Positions 1 to 8,928 of a stretch of 64,000 nucleotides of DNA are shown here, piece by piece. Numbering within the stretch: position 1 is the stretch's first letter; each line of letters opens with the position of its first letter. Both the position numbers and the translations under genes were made by a program. The stretch is from the NCBI RefSeq assembly GCF_025148635.1, contig NZ_CP102269.1, positions 310,001 to 374,000 of the forward strand. The letters are read 5' to 3'. The notes beneath the pieces were generated by a model. That model had not been told where the DNA came from, searched no databases, and was given only the letters and a program-made list of their open reading frames with translations. The stretch is from Butyricimonas virosa (GTDB lineage: Bacteria; Bacteroidota; Bacteroidia; Bacteroidales; Marinifilaceae).

Positions 1-590
1 TAATATTCATCCACAATATCCTCTGTAAGATTTAAAGGTACCCCCATGTCACTAGACGCCGTTTCTTTCACGTAAGGATTTGCATAAAGATTGATCAACA
101 GATAGTAATAAGCCCCTCGCAAAAAACGAGCCTCTCCCTCTATTCTGTTCCGCACTTCAACAGAGTCATGCGTAAACTTTTTCACATGAGCAATAATGAC
201 ATTCAAATAGGCAATATGGCTATATATTTTTTCCCAATCTTTGTCTTCCCACTCCTCGTCTGTTTTTGGATTAATCGTTAACTGGTCAGACCAATCATAG
301 AAATTTTTGAAAGAAGCCACATTGTTAATAACATCTATAGAACCATCCTTTCTAAATATCGTCATTGCAACATCATCATCCATCACATGAATATAAGGAT
401 AGTATCCATTACCATAAACACCCGCTTCTGCAAAATATAACGGTTGTTCCATGTATCCATTACCAATAAGAATCTCGTCCAAATCGGTACAACTTTCAGC
501 ATAAGCTAAATCTTGAGAAAATTCTTCCAAAAATTTCCCACAGGAATTAAACAATAACACACAAAATATTAAGATTAAATACCTTTTCAT
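1..590 (-). CDS. RagB/SusD family nutrient-binding lipoprotein (partial, N-terminal part, locus 1)
   Basis: The reading frame starts at 590 and runs off the left edge, giving about 196 residues. The N-terminus is a lipoprotein signal (MKRYLILIFCVLLFNSC) with the cysteine at about residue 17. The rest resembles the SusD N-terminal half: early helices, then a repeat-like stretch with residues such as EGEARFLRGAYYYLLINLYANPY, which is the conserved TPR helix of the family. SusD proteins sit on the outer surface of the outer membrane and cap the SusC barrel to capture substrate. It starts 12 nt after the SusC stop codon, so the two are cotranscribed. The substrate cannot be told from the sequence, and the C-terminal half lies outside the window. 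Confidence 0.9.
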   Translation of the reverse strand, partial: MKRYLILIFCVLLFNSCGKFLEEFSQDLAYAESCTDLDEILIGNGYMEQPLYFAEAGVYGNGYYPYIHVMDDDVAMTIFRKDGSIDVINNVASFKNFYDWSDQLTINPKTDEEWEDKDWEKIYSHIAYLNVIIAHVKKFTHDSVEVRNRIEGEARFLRGAYYYLLINLYANPYVKETASSDMGVPLNLTEDIVDEY

Positions 591-601
591 CTTTTTACTT
601 A

Positions 602-3600
602 TTAAAATGTTACATTCAAACTAAGACTATAAGTAGGTCGAACAGATATGTTTATCAATTCGGAAGACCCCGATTGAGACGGATCTTGCCCTTTCAGCTT
701 TTTACTGCATAAGGTAAATAGATTCGTTCCACTTACATTCAAATAAGCCGACTTCATATACATTTTATGACAAATTCTCTCCGGAACAATATAACGTAAC
801 GACAAACTTGTCAATTTCAAATAATCTCCCGAAACAACACGCACATTAGAATTGTCATACATATTCCAAATTGTTCCGGCAAATTCATATGGCTTATCAT
901 TCCACCAGGGAGTCCTCGTTTTTTCGTAACTCTTAGCATCCAACAAACCCGGAACATTCGTAAATTCTTCATCACCGGGACGTCGCCAACGATGAACAAA
1001 TTCACCTCTCATATTCATCACCGGAGCCGGTACTGCCGAATTATTACTTCCATACATCTGTAACAAACGGATCTTCGCCCCCACGCTATAAGCTAAATTG
1101 AAAGATAACCCCCAATTTCTCCAACCCAAATAGTTACTGATACTTCCCTGTAAAAAAGGTTCTCTACAACCGGAATGTTCCATCACTTCCATACAAACAT
1201 CTCCCAACGTCATCAACTCGTATGATTTTTGACGGGTAATCTCATTCCCATTTTTATCCGTTCCAACAATTTCGTTCGCATCCGTTCCATAAAAAGTAGG
1301 ACGTCCATCCTTAGGATCCAAACCCTTAAATTTATAAGAATAAAATGTATTCACGGGACGTCCGGCAACTTGCACCCGACCGTCCAAATAATCTCCATAC
1401 CTAATTTCATCCTGCAAAACTTTGTCTTTGGACTTTATTTTATCTACCAACTGATTAAATACAGAACCGAAATTTGGATTTATACGCCACACAAAACCAC
1501 GTTTTTCTCCACCTGCTCCAAGATTTTCAATGGGCGTAAAATTAATATCAAACTCAAATCCTTGATTATTCAACGTTCCCCGGTTCACGGTATAACTACT
1601 AACACCATTAATTCTTGAAACAGTTTTAGACATGAATGCATCCGTCGTATGGCGATAATAATAACTAAAATTTCCTACCAACTTGTTATTAAACAACGAA
1701 TATTCCAATTCAATGTTATAAGTCGAAGTTCTTTCCCATTTTAAATGCGGATTCGGATAATACTTAATGGAAGAATACAATTCATCAAATGCCCAATGAG
1801 TTCCTTTTCTCTGTATAATCAAATTCGGAGAATCTTGGGCAGACATATTTCCTTGGTAGCCAAACGAGGCTTTTAACGCTAAAGTATTAATCCACCATTT
1901 ATTAGACAACAAATTTTCATGTATATTCCATCGACCGGAAACGGACCAAATCGGGTTCAACTTTTCATTACTTGTATCTCCAAATTTATTACTTCCGTCG
2001 ATACGCATATTAGCATTAAAAATATACGCGTCTTTATAACCATAAAACAAAGTTCCAACCAATCCCACTTGACGAGTTAAATTATGAGTCAAAATACCCT
2101 TAGCCGAAGCATCACTTTTTAACCAACCATCATAATTAGGAAATTCCAAGTATCCCCATGAATCAGATAAATTCACGTCATCAAAAAGCATTCCCCGTTC
2201 CGGGATATACCCTCGTTTAGTAATCGCAAAACCAGTATAAAGGGTTGAACTCAACTCTCCAATAACAGAAGCTTGGAATTGATGTGCATTTTCTTTATCC
2301 AAAAATTTATTAAATGCCAAATTCACCCGAACACTGTAATTCTCATTTTTAGTATTATTTAGACGTAATTCTCCACCAATCGGCATTTCGGAATTAGAAG
2401 CCACTCCTTCATTATCAGAACCGGGGAAATATTCTTTTCTCAAATTTGCCGCATACCAACTTTTTACCCCGAAATAGACTCTTTCTTCGAAATTAGAAAT
2501 TCCATAAGAAAATTGGACACCGGCCTTCAAACAAGGTATGACTCGATATTCTATATTCGCACTCATACCAATCGCGTTACTTTGAATATCATCACTTGTA
2601 TTTTTTCTCTCGTTAATTATACTGAAAGGTTTAAGATACGTGTGTCTCAAATCATTATCTCTTTGATAAAACATCAAACTACCATCCTCGTTATACGCTC
2701 CCACGCTACGAGCTGTATTCAAAGCATAGGTCATCAATCCAACCTCCTGGGGTGTATATTCCTTTTTTTGCACGTTTCCATTCAAATTAAAAGACATGAC
2801 AAACTTCTCATAATTGATATCCACCTTGGCCATGGCACTATAACGACTATTTTCTTCTCCTTTCAAATTACCATTCTCGTTCGAATACCCCAACGAAGTG
2901 TAATATCGTACATTCTCCGAACCACCGGAAACACTCAACGTGTGCGCGTGAGAATATGTATCTTGCATTAATAATCCCAACCAATCTGTATTAACCGTCT
3001 CCATAAATTTTACTTTCCGAATAAATTCATCAGAAGACATTACTCCATTCACGTAATCGTTATAAGCGGCCTCATATCCCACGTAACTAGATAAATCCGG
3101 AATAACTTGTTTTTTCCTTACCACTTCTTTCGAGAAATCAATCCTCTCTTGAGAATTCATCACATCAACAGAACGATCCGTGTACCGAGGACGTTGCCGG
3201 AATGTACCCGATAAAGAATAAGAAACCGAGGGCGCCCCGACCTTTCCTTTTTTCGTGGTGATCACGATAACACCATTAGAAGCTTTAGGCCCGTAAATAG
3301 CCGTGGCAGACGCATCCTTTAACACGTCCAACTTTTCAATATCCTCGGGATTCAAACCGGAAATGGCATTCCCTAACAAATTCACAAAATCCAAATCATT
3401 AATACTCGCCGGATCCACGTTTACAGGATCGGTTAAAATAACACCATCCAACACCCACAAAGGGGCGGTACTCCCCAACAAGGTTGTTGTTCCTCGTATT
3501 TTCATTTTGGGCACAGCCCCCACTTGCCCGCTATTCTGCATAAAAATCATTCCCGGGATTCGACCTTCCAACATCTGGTCCAACGTGCCAACTCCCGGCT

Positions 3601-4093
3601 GCATGATATCATCCATCTTCAACGTGGTCACGGAACTTGTCAAATGACGTTTATCCACTTTATAATATCCCGTGGATACCGTGACTTCATCCAACTCCAT
3701 CAAATCTTCCTCTAAAACGATTCGTAATGTATCCGTTTTATCCGTAAAATTTACAAGTTGCTTTTTAAAACCGATAAAAGAAAACTCCAAAGTACCCCGT
3801 TGCATGGGTAAGGTTATCCTAAACCAACCTTTCACGTTCGTGGAAGTCCCTATTGACGTCCCGGCAACTTTCACCGTTACGCCAGGCAGGACTTGATGGT
3901 TTTTATCATACACCCATCCCTGTAGGACCTTGGATTTTTCTTTCTCTGACACGACTCTTTCTTGAGCTATTCCTCTAGCAGACAAAAATATATACACAAC
4001 AAACAACAAGATTCTCAATAATTTCGTAAACATTAACATTTTGCGCCATGCTATCCAATAGCATGACCAAGCGCAGTTTCGCTTTTTTTCCAT
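602..4093 (-). CDS. SusC/RagA family TonB-linked outer membrane protein (locus 1, no STN domain)
   Basis: This 1163-residue TonB-dependent transporter imports an unknown nutrient across the outer membrane with its SusD partner. A long basic N-terminus precedes a signal segment (about residues 20-44, ending near GIAQ). It is followed by a carboxypeptidase-D regulatory-like beta-sandwich (about 57-145), the plug (about 150-285, with the family motif DASATAIYGPKASNGVIVIT), and a long beta-barrel ending in the aromatic SLNVTF. No STN secretin/TonB domain is present, which fits the absence of a linked sigma/FecR pair. An internal Met at residue 19 could be the true start. A 980-nt gene-free region lies upstream, so control probably acts through that leader. 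Confidence 0.93.
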   Translation of the reverse strand: MEKKRNCAWSCYWIAWRKMLMFTKLLRILLFVVYIFLSARGIAQERVVSEKEKSKVLQGWVYDKNHQVLPGVTVKVAGTSIGTSTNVKGWFRITLPMQRGTLEFSFIGFKKQLVNFTDKTDTLRIVLEEDLMELDEVTVSTGYYKVDKRHLTSSVTTLKMDDIMQPGVGTLDQMLEGRIPGMIFMQNSGQVGAVPKMKIRGTTTLLGSTAPLWVLDGVILTDPVNVDPASINDLDFVNLLGNAISGLNPEDIEKLDVLKDASATAIYGPKASNGVIVITTKKGKVGAPSVSYSLSGTFRQRPRYTDRSVDVMNSQERIDFSKEVVRKKQVIPDLSSYVGYEAAYNDYVNGVMSSDEFIRKVKFMETVNTDWLGLLMQDTYSHAHTLSVSGGSENVRYYTSLGYSNENGNLKGEENSRYSAMAKVDINYEKFVMSFNLNGNVQKKEYTPQEVGLMTYALNTARSVGAYNEDGSLMFYQRDNDLRHTYLKPFSIINERKNTSDDIQSNAIGMSANIEYRVIPCLKAGVQFSYGISNFEERVYFGVKSWYAANLRKEYFPGSDNEGVASNSEMPIGGELRLNNTKNENYSVRVNLAFNKFLDKENAHQFQASVIGELSSTLYTGFAITKRGYIPERGMLFDDVNLSDSWGYLEFPNYDGWLKSDASAKGILTHNLTRQVGLVGTLFYGYKDAYIFNANMRIDGSNKFGDTSNEKLNPIWSVSGRWNIHENLLSNKWWINTLALKASFGYQGNMSAQDSPNLIIQRKGTHWAFDELYSSIKYYPNPHLKWERTSTYNIELEYSLFNNKLVGNFSYYYRHTTDAFMSKTVSRINGVSSYTVNRGTLNNQGFEFDINFTPIENLGAGGEKRGFVWRINPNFGSVFNQLVDKIKSKDKVLQDEIRYGDYLDGRVQVAGRPVNTFYSYKFKGLDPKDGRPTFYGTDANEIVGTDKNGNEITRQKSYELMTLGDVCMEVMEHSGCREPFLQGSISNYLGWRNWGLSFNLAYSVGAKIRLLQMYGSNNSAVPAPVMNMRGEFVHRWRRPGDEEFTNVPGLLDAKSYEKTRTPWWNDKPYEFAGTIWNMYDNSNVRVVSGDYLKLTSLSLRYIVPERICHKMYMKSAYLNVSGTNLFTLCSKKLKGQDPSQSGSSELINISVRPTYSLSLNVTF

Positions 4094-4135
4094 AAATTTG
4101 TGCTACATAATTTAATAAAACATTTTTGTTTTAGG

Positions 4136-4174
4136 AGAGTTCCAAGGTTTCCTAGGCGTTGGACTCTCTTTTTT
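4136..4174 (+). terminator. Hairpin with T-run, terminator-like on the plus strand
   Basis: AGAG and TCCAA (4136-4145, one bulged T) pair with TTGGA and CTCT (4159-4167). A run of six T follows on the plus strand. No plus-strand gene ends here, so it would stop transcription antisense to susC. On the minus strand it is a hairpin in the susC 5' untranslated region, about 45 nt before the start codon. Confidence 0.4.
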
Positions 4175-4429
4175 GTATAGAATTCAACCTTAGTTTCTAC
4201 AGGCATTTAATCTTTTCATATGAATATTCAATTTCAATCATATGCCTCAACGATAAAAAGCATATTGTACAAAAGACAAAAACGTTGTTTAGAAACAGGT
4301 ATAAAAGTATTCCAAATTTCACCTTGTGAATATGGCTAGATAAGTCTCTTCAATTCTTTACCCTGGTGATTTATTCATAGTGTAAATTTTAGTTTTACCC
4401 CAATCCCCCAAAAGCAAAAATTATACAAT

Positions 4430-4622
4430 AAAAAAGCGGGGACCGTTAATTTATCTAGTTCAAGGTATCGCTAAACACCCGCATACAAACAAACAACAGT
4501 CCACGCTACTCTGCGTGAACTATTTGTTGATCTTGTATGCAATAATTTAGCGATTTTTGAACTAAGATTTCAACAAATTCACGAAATATATTCAAGGTAG
4601 GCTCTCCTACCCATTATTTTCA
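4430..4622 (-). ncRNA. Candidate small structured RNA (rod-like hairpin)
   Basis: Four blocks of complementary sequence nest into one long imperfect stem: 4457-4463 with 4557-4563, 4468-4475 with 4546-4553, 4481-4488 with 4533-4540, and 4498-4506 with 4513-4521 (one mismatch), separated by small internal loops. A separate perfect hairpin GGTAGG-CTCT-CCTACC lies at about 4596-4611. On the minus strand a TATATTTG box (4629-4636) lies just upstream, and the region ends in CCCCGC followed by six T. The inferred transcript of about 190 nt and its rod shape recall 6S RNA, but I cannot confirm that identity. It could instead be part of the susC leader. Confidence 0.45.
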
Positions 4623-4628
4623 TTACGA

Positions 4629-4662
4629 CAAATATATGAATACTTTTTTTCATTCCCACAAC
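4629..4662 (-). promoter_or_regulatory. Bacteroidota-type promoter for the structured RNA
   Basis: On the minus strand a -7 box TATATTTG (4636 to 4629) matches TAnnTTTG exactly. A weak -33 element GTTG (4662-4659) lies 22 nt upstream. The predicted start, near 4622, is immediately before the first hairpin of the RNA candidate. Confidence 0.45.
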
Positions 4663-4816
4663 TTTCACTTCATTTTTTATCCTCAATTCATATTTCTACA
4701 ATTTTAATACACCCGAAAAATCTTGTAAACTTGGGTAATTATTTAACAGAGTTCGATACAAACAGCGGAAACAACTTCTAATAAAAACTAAGGGAAATCC
4801 CACGGAAATCCTAGAG

Positions 4817-4928
4817 AAATAATCTCACTTATTCGAAGATCATTCGATGCTTATTCGAAGCTCACACATTACGGGATGATTAAGCTTCGAGTAAGCCTCG
4901 AATAATCTCTGTGAGAGTGAGATTATTT
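4817..4928. repeat. Nested inverted repeat
   Basis: A perfect 12-bp outer inverted repeat (AAATAATCTCAC at 4817-4828, GTGAGATTATTT at 4917-4928) encloses an inner 13-bp inverted repeat with one mismatch (4850-4862 and 4883-4895). The sequence CTTATTCGAAG is also present twice in direct orientation (4828-4838, 4850-4860). The next 60 nt carry two direct copies of GGGTTAAATT and another inverted pair (AATTACTCCT / AGGAGTAAAT). Confidence 0.75.
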
Positions 4929-5074
4929 GGGTTAAATTACTCCTTTATCTGGGTTAAATTTGAGTAATATCACAGGAGTAAATTTCACTGCAAATTAGTA
5001 TATAAATTCCAATTTAAAATTACCACATCTAAAATAGATTGAGGGAATTCACTTACAGAAGAAGGAAATTTAAA

Positions 5075-5728
5075 TTACAAACGAACCCACTTCATAATCT
5101 CATAAGGCTCATCAGCTATATATTGTGCCCCGTTTGCCAACAACTCTTCCCGATCCCGGAATCCCCATGTCACCCCGATCGAAGTTACACCACTATTTAC
5201 TGCCGTTTGCATATCCACGCCGGAATCTCCCACGTAAAGGACCTCCTCTTTCGTGACTCCCGCCTCTTTCATAATATCGAAGACTATCGTGGGATCAGGT
5301 TTCACGGGAATCCCCTCCCGTTGACCATAAACGAAATCAAAAAGTCCCTCGCCAAAGTATTCCGGAATCAGCTCCCGCGTGGCCGCATGATATTTATTGG
5401 ACGCCACGGCTAACAATAGATAATGACGCTTCAGCGTCTTCAGTAATTCACAAATTCCATCATAAGGAGCCGTAAAATCAGCCTTATGCTCGGCATAATA
5501 AGCCATGAAATCTCCCCGAATCTTCAGCATATTCTCGTGTGACCGTTCAGCCTCCGGCAGAGCCCGCTCGAGCAACTTATCTATTCCATTCCCCACGAAA
5601 TAACGAAAAGCAGGCAATTCATGTGTCGGATACCCATGTTGCCGTAAAGCATAATTCGTACTCATCGCCAAATCCTGTAAAGAATTCAACAATGTTCCAT
5701 CCAAATCAAAAATTACCAACTTCGTCAT
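5075..5728 (-). CDS. HAD-superfamily hydrolase, phosphoglycolate phosphatase-like
   Basis: This 217-residue cytosolic phosphatase has the four HAD motifs: DLDGTLLNS near residue 8 (nucleophile Asp and acid/base Asp), VASNK near 110 (motif II), KPDP near 143 (motif III lysine), and GDSGVDM near 167 (motif IV). A helical cap between motifs I and II places it in subclass I with Gph/PGP-type phosphatases. Gph removes phosphate from 2-phosphoglycolate, a DNA-repair and metabolic by-product. Other small phosphosugar or nucleotide substrates are equally possible, so I give no symbol. It lies downstream of the tRNA-Trp gene, separated by that gene's terminator. Confidence 0.88.
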   Translation of the reverse strand: MTKLVIFDLDGTLLNSLQDLAMSTNYALRQHGYPTHELPAFRYFVGNGIDKLLERALPEAERSHENMLKIRGDFMAYYAEHKADFTAPYDGICELLKTLKRHYLLLAVASNKYHAATRELIPEYFGEGLFDFVYGQREGIPVKPDPTIVFDIMKEAGVTKEEVLYVGDSGVDMQTAVNSGVTSIGVTWGFRDREELLANGAQYIADEPYEIMKWVRL

Positions 5729-5752
5729 ATAAACATTTATCTACACATAAAT

Positions 5753-5783
5753 AAAAAAGAGGTTGTTTTTATCCAACCTCTTT
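5753..5783 (-). terminator. Rho-independent terminator after tRNA-Trp
   Basis: On the minus strand, AAAGAGGTTG and CAACCTCTTT form a 10-bp stem around a short A-rich loop, and a run of T follows directly. It lies a few nucleotides after the mature tRNA 3' end and before the HAD phosphatase gene. Confidence 0.8.
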
Positions 5784-5786
5784 CAG

Positions 5787-5859
5787 CACGGGAGGAGAGG
5801 TTCGAACTCCCGACCCTCGGTTTTGGAGACCGATGCTCTACCAACTGAGCCACTCCCGT
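5787..5859 (-). tRNA. tRNA-Trp (anticodon CCA)
   Basis: This is a 73-nt cloverleaf. The acceptor stem pairs ACGGGAG with CTCCCGT and the discriminator base is G. The D arm contains GGCTCAGTTGGTAGAGC. The anticodon stem TCGGT/ACCGA holds loop CTCCAAA with anticodon CCA, and the T arm contains GTTCGAACC. The CCA tail is not encoded. A TTAATTTG promoter-like box lies upstream near 5870. Confidence 0.95.
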
Positions 5860-6063
5860 TTTTCGTGCTGCAAATTAAGGTAATTTAAACGAGAAAAACA
5901 AGTTCCACCCGGGTCTACACGTAAAAAATATTACCTCAAAAATGTTTGTTCTCCCACAAGTATCAGGGGTTCAAGCAACAAATTCATCCAACAAAATACA
6001 AAACCCCATGACAATTTTAAAATTAAACCGTATTTTTGTCCTCCGACCTCAATAAAAAGGAAC

Positions 6064-7110
6064 ATGGAAAAAGTTGTAGTTGGTCTCAGTGGAGGCGTGG
6101 ATAGTTTCGTTACGGCACTCTTGTTACAGCAACAGGGTTTTGAAGTTATTGGTGTCCACCTACAATTATGGGAATCACAGACCGGCTCCTCGCAAGAACC
6201 GGAAGTCAAGGAATTGTGTAAACAAACGGGCATCAAACTCTACCGGTTAAATGGCAGGCAACTCTTCCAAGAACAAGTAGTCCAACCCTTCATCCAAGGC
6301 TACCTCTCAGGAATTACCCCTAACCCGTGCGCCACGTGCAACAGCTTTATCAAATGGAATTTACTTCGAGACCTGGCAAACGAACTAAAAGTACACCATG
6401 TCGCCACGGGACACTACATTCGGGTTCTACCTTTTGCGAACCACTATTACGTCCATAAAGGAGTTGACCCGAATAAGGACCAATCGTACTTCTTATGGGG
6501 CGTACCGGAAGAGATACTATCCCGAGCCATCACCCCGTTAGGAGATTACACGAAAACACAGGTAAAGGAAATGGCAAAAGAACACGGGTTCACCCGCCTG
6601 GCTGAGAAACGAGAAAGCATGAGTATCTGTTTCCTTGAAAAAGGAGACTACAGGGATTTCATCGCCAGACAACCCGACACGGCCTCCTGCTTCACACCCG
6701 GGCAAATCGTGGACGAATCCGGAAATCTCGTAGGAGAACATTCCGGGATAGTGAATTACACCGTGGGGCAAAAGAGAGGAATCCCTTTCAAAGGACAAAC
6801 GCCACGATATGTTTCACACCTATCCCCGTCCACGAACCAAATTGTCGTGGGGGACAAAGCAAGCTTATACCGAACGACTTTTCGTCTCGGTCAGATTCAT
6901 TTAATTAATCCCGAAGAGATTCATTCACAAGACATCGAAGTTAAAGTCCGGGGTATCGGGCTGAACCCGGAAGGATTCGCACAGCTATCCTTCCACCCCG
7001 ATCAAACATTACACGTACAACTCTCCTCTCCCGCGTGGGCCGTTGCTCCCGGACAACCGGCTGTCTTTTATCGCAAAGATCGGGTAATCGGTGGGGGCAT
7101 CATTTTATAA
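6064..7110 (+). CDS. mnmA: tRNA-specific 2-thiouridylase MnmA
   Basis: This 348-residue cytosolic enzyme makes the 2-thio group of uridine 34 in tRNAs for Lys, Glu and Gln, using ATP and a sulfur carrier. The N-terminal PP-loop LSGGVDS (residues 8-14) binds ATP. The first catalytic cysteine is in NPCATCN (near 94) and the second in SMSICFLEKGDYRDFI (near 192), matching the SQDICF region of the family. The C-terminal beta-barrel contains VGQKRGIPF. The length is typical. It stands alone between the tRNA-Trp gene and a transporter of opposite strand; a remnant of a Crp-type regulator gene abuts its 3' end. Confidence 0.95.
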   Translation: MEKVVVGLSGGVDSFVTALLLQQQGFEVIGVHLQLWESQTGSSQEPEVKELCKQTGIKLYRLNGRQLFQEQVVQPFIQGYLSGITPNPCATCNSFIKWNLLRDLANELKVHHVATGHYIRVLPFANHYYVHKGVDPNKDQSYFLWGVPEEILSRAITPLGDYTKTQVKEMAKEHGFTRLAEKRESMSICFLEKGDYRDFIARQPDTASCFTPGQIVDESGNLVGEHSGIVNYTVGQKRGIPFKGQTPRYVSHLSPSTNQIVVGDKASLYRTTFRLGQIHLINPEEIHSQDIEVKVRGIGLNPEGFAQLSFHPDQTLHVQLSSPAWAVAPGQPAVFYRKDRVIGGGIIL

Positions 7111-7111
7111 C

Positions 7112-7192
7112 CGTTTAAAGCATCAAGAAATCGCTTCCTACCTGAACATCACACCTCAATCATTAAGTAGAATTCGGGCTCATCTAAAATAA
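7112..7192 (+). pseudogene. C-terminal remnant of a Crp/Fnr-family regulator
   Basis: Directly after the mnmA stop codon, in a different frame, 26 codons read HQEIASYLNITPQSLSRIR and end at a stop (7190-7192). This is the recognition helix-turn-helix at the very end of cyclic-nucleotide-binding (Crp/Fnr) regulators of Bacteroidota, which typically read IASYLGITPESLSRIR. Nothing of the sensor domain remains, because the upstream sequence is mnmA coding DNA. It looks like a leftover after a deletion that joined mnmA to the 3' end of a regulator gene. Confidence 0.65.
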
Positions 7193-7213
7193 ATCTTACA
7201 TGAGCCGTTATCA

Positions 7214-8875
7214 CTAAACGAAAAATAAAATCAGCATCTGTGCCGTCAACACCCTCAAAAACATGGTAAGAGGGTAAACCGTGGCGTAACTTACTGCAGG
7301 AGCATCATTCCCCACGATACCATTGGAATAAGCCAATGCTGGCGGGTCGGTCATACTCCCGGCCATCAACCCCATCAACGTGAAATAATTCACTTTATAT
7401 ATTGTACGGGCAATAATCCCGATAATAATCAAAGGAACCACGGTAATAATAAAACCGTAACCAATCCAGGCATAACCACCTCCATCAATGATGGTCTCCA
7501 CAAACCCATCTCCCGCACCCAACCCAACACTCGCAAGGAACAGGGCGATTCCCACTTCCCGCAACATCAGATTGGCACTCATCGTCGTGTACGTCACCAA
7601 ACCGTATTGGGGACCGAAACGGCTGATCAAAATAGAAATAATCAACGGTCCCCCCGCCAGCCCTAACTTTACCGGTTGAGGTATACCAGGGAATGTAAAC
7701 GGAATGTTCCCCAACAAAATCCCCAAAAATATACCTAAAAATATCGGTACCAGATTCGGTTCACGCAAACGACGCAAAGAATTACCCAACACCTTTGCCA
7801 CGTTCGTAACGGCAGCCTCCGGACCGACAACCGTCAAGCGATCCCCGATCTGCAACTGCAAATTCGGTTTAGCCACCAAATCCACCCCGGCACGATTCAC
7901 CCGGGTCACGTTGACCCCGAAACAATTCCGCAATCGCATCTCACCCAACATCTTCCCGTTAACCTCTCCTTTAGTGATAGCAATCCGACGAGATACAAGT
8001 TGCTTATCTAACTGTTCCCAAGCGACTTCAACTCGCTCCCCGAGAAAAGCCGTGATCGCATCAATATCTTGCAAAGCTGCCACGACAAGCAGTTTATCCC
8101 CTTCACGCAAGCAAGTCTCGGAAGAGCCTATTTCAATCCGGTCATCCTCGTGACAAACCCGAGAAAACACGAACTTCCGGTTTATCAAACGGGTAATTTC
8201 CATCAAATCCTTGCCGAACAAAGCCGGATTCGTTACACGCACAGAAAACTGTTGAGCACCATTGGCACGGTCCTCGTCCTGTCGTTCCAAATCTTCATTC
8301 TCCTTCTCGAACTTCACCCGGAAGATCACCCGCATCAACAGGATTGACCCGATAATCCCGATCACTCCCAACGGGTAAGCCACGGCATACCCCAAAGCAA
8401 TCGTGGGATCATTTACCCCCGTCATATCCGAATAAGCTTGTTGTGCGGCACCCAATCCCGGCGTATTCGTCACAGCTCCGGAAAGAATACCGACCATCGT
8501 TGTCATCGGCAACCCAGTCACAACATGAATAACATAGGTGGTAATCACCCCCAACAACACGATTCCCGTGGCCAGCATGTTCAAAGTTAAGCCACCCTTC
8601 CTAAAAGAAGAGAAAAAACCGGGCCCCACCTGTAACCCCACGGAATACACGAACAGGATCAAGCCGAATTCTTTCATGAAATGCAGCGTGTGACCATCTA
8701 CCCGCATCCCGAAATGACTACAAATAATCCCAACAAAAAGAATCCAGGTTATTCCTAATGAAATTCCCCAAACTTTCACTTTCCCGAACACGATCCCTAA
8801 AGCGATAACGATTGCGAACATTAACACCGAATGAGCAACCCCCTGTCCAAAAAACAGCTCACTTAACCAAGACAT
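7214..8875 (-). CDS. AspT/YidE/YbjL family putative antiporter with RCK_C domains
   Basis: This 553-residue inner-membrane transporter has two homologous hydrophobic halves, each of about five or six membrane segments (residues about 15-185 and 375-553). Two soluble TrkA-C/RCK_C domains (about 205-365) lie between them. Repeat signatures include GLILFVYSVGLQVGPGF in the first half and GIALFLASVGLGAGDGF in the second, plus GAVTNTPGLGAAQ and GSMTDPPALAYSN. The family includes the aspartate-alanine exchanger AspT and the E. coli protein YidE. The RCK_C domains suggest regulation by a bound ligand. The substrate is unknown. It is a single gene with its own start 53 nt from the next gene's end. 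Confidence 0.9.
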   Translation of the reverse strand: MSWLSELFFGQGVAHSVLMFAIVIALGIVFGKVKVWGISLGITWILFVGIICSHFGMRVDGHTLHFMKEFGLILFVYSVGLQVGPGFFSSFRKGGLTLNMLATGIVLLGVITTYVIHVVTGLPMTTMVGILSGAVTNTPGLGAAQQAYSDMTGVNDPTIALGYAVAYPLGVIGIIGSILLMRVIFRVKFEKENEDLERQDEDRANGAQQFSVRVTNPALFGKDLMEITRLINRKFVFSRVCHEDDRIEIGSSETCLREGDKLLVVAALQDIDAITAFLGERVEVAWEQLDKQLVSRRIAITKGEVNGKMLGEMRLRNCFGVNVTRVNRAGVDLVAKPNLQLQIGDRLTVVGPEAAVTNVAKVLGNSLRRLREPNLVPIFLGIFLGILLGNIPFTFPGIPQPVKLGLAGGPLIISILISRFGPQYGLVTYTTMSANLMLREVGIALFLASVGLGAGDGFVETIIDGGGYAWIGYGFIITVVPLIIIGIIARTIYKVNYFTLMGLMAGSMTDPPALAYSNGIVGNDAPAVSYATVYPLTMFLRVLTAQMLILFFV

Positions 8876-8928
8876 ACTTATTTTAGACTTTAAATTTTAG
8901 ATTTTAAATTGAATAACTCGCTATTTTA

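Larger units (their letters stand above)
4094..5074. other. Gene-free region upstream of the locus 1 susC
   Basis: No credible protein gene is visible in about 980 nt. Reading away from susC, it contains a hairpin with a T-run (4136-4174), a short palindrome around CATATGA (about 4219-4250), a rod-shaped RNA candidate (4430-4622) with a promoter-like element, and a set of nested inverted and direct repeats (4817-4990). The base composition is AT-rich. Confidence 0.6.

Noticed and set aside
4430..4622. tmRNA or signal-recognition RNA identity for the rod-shaped RNA
   Set aside because: There is no tRNA-like ends or tag frame, and no GGAA-type SRP tip. Only overall size and shape point to 6S-like RNA, so no name was assigned.
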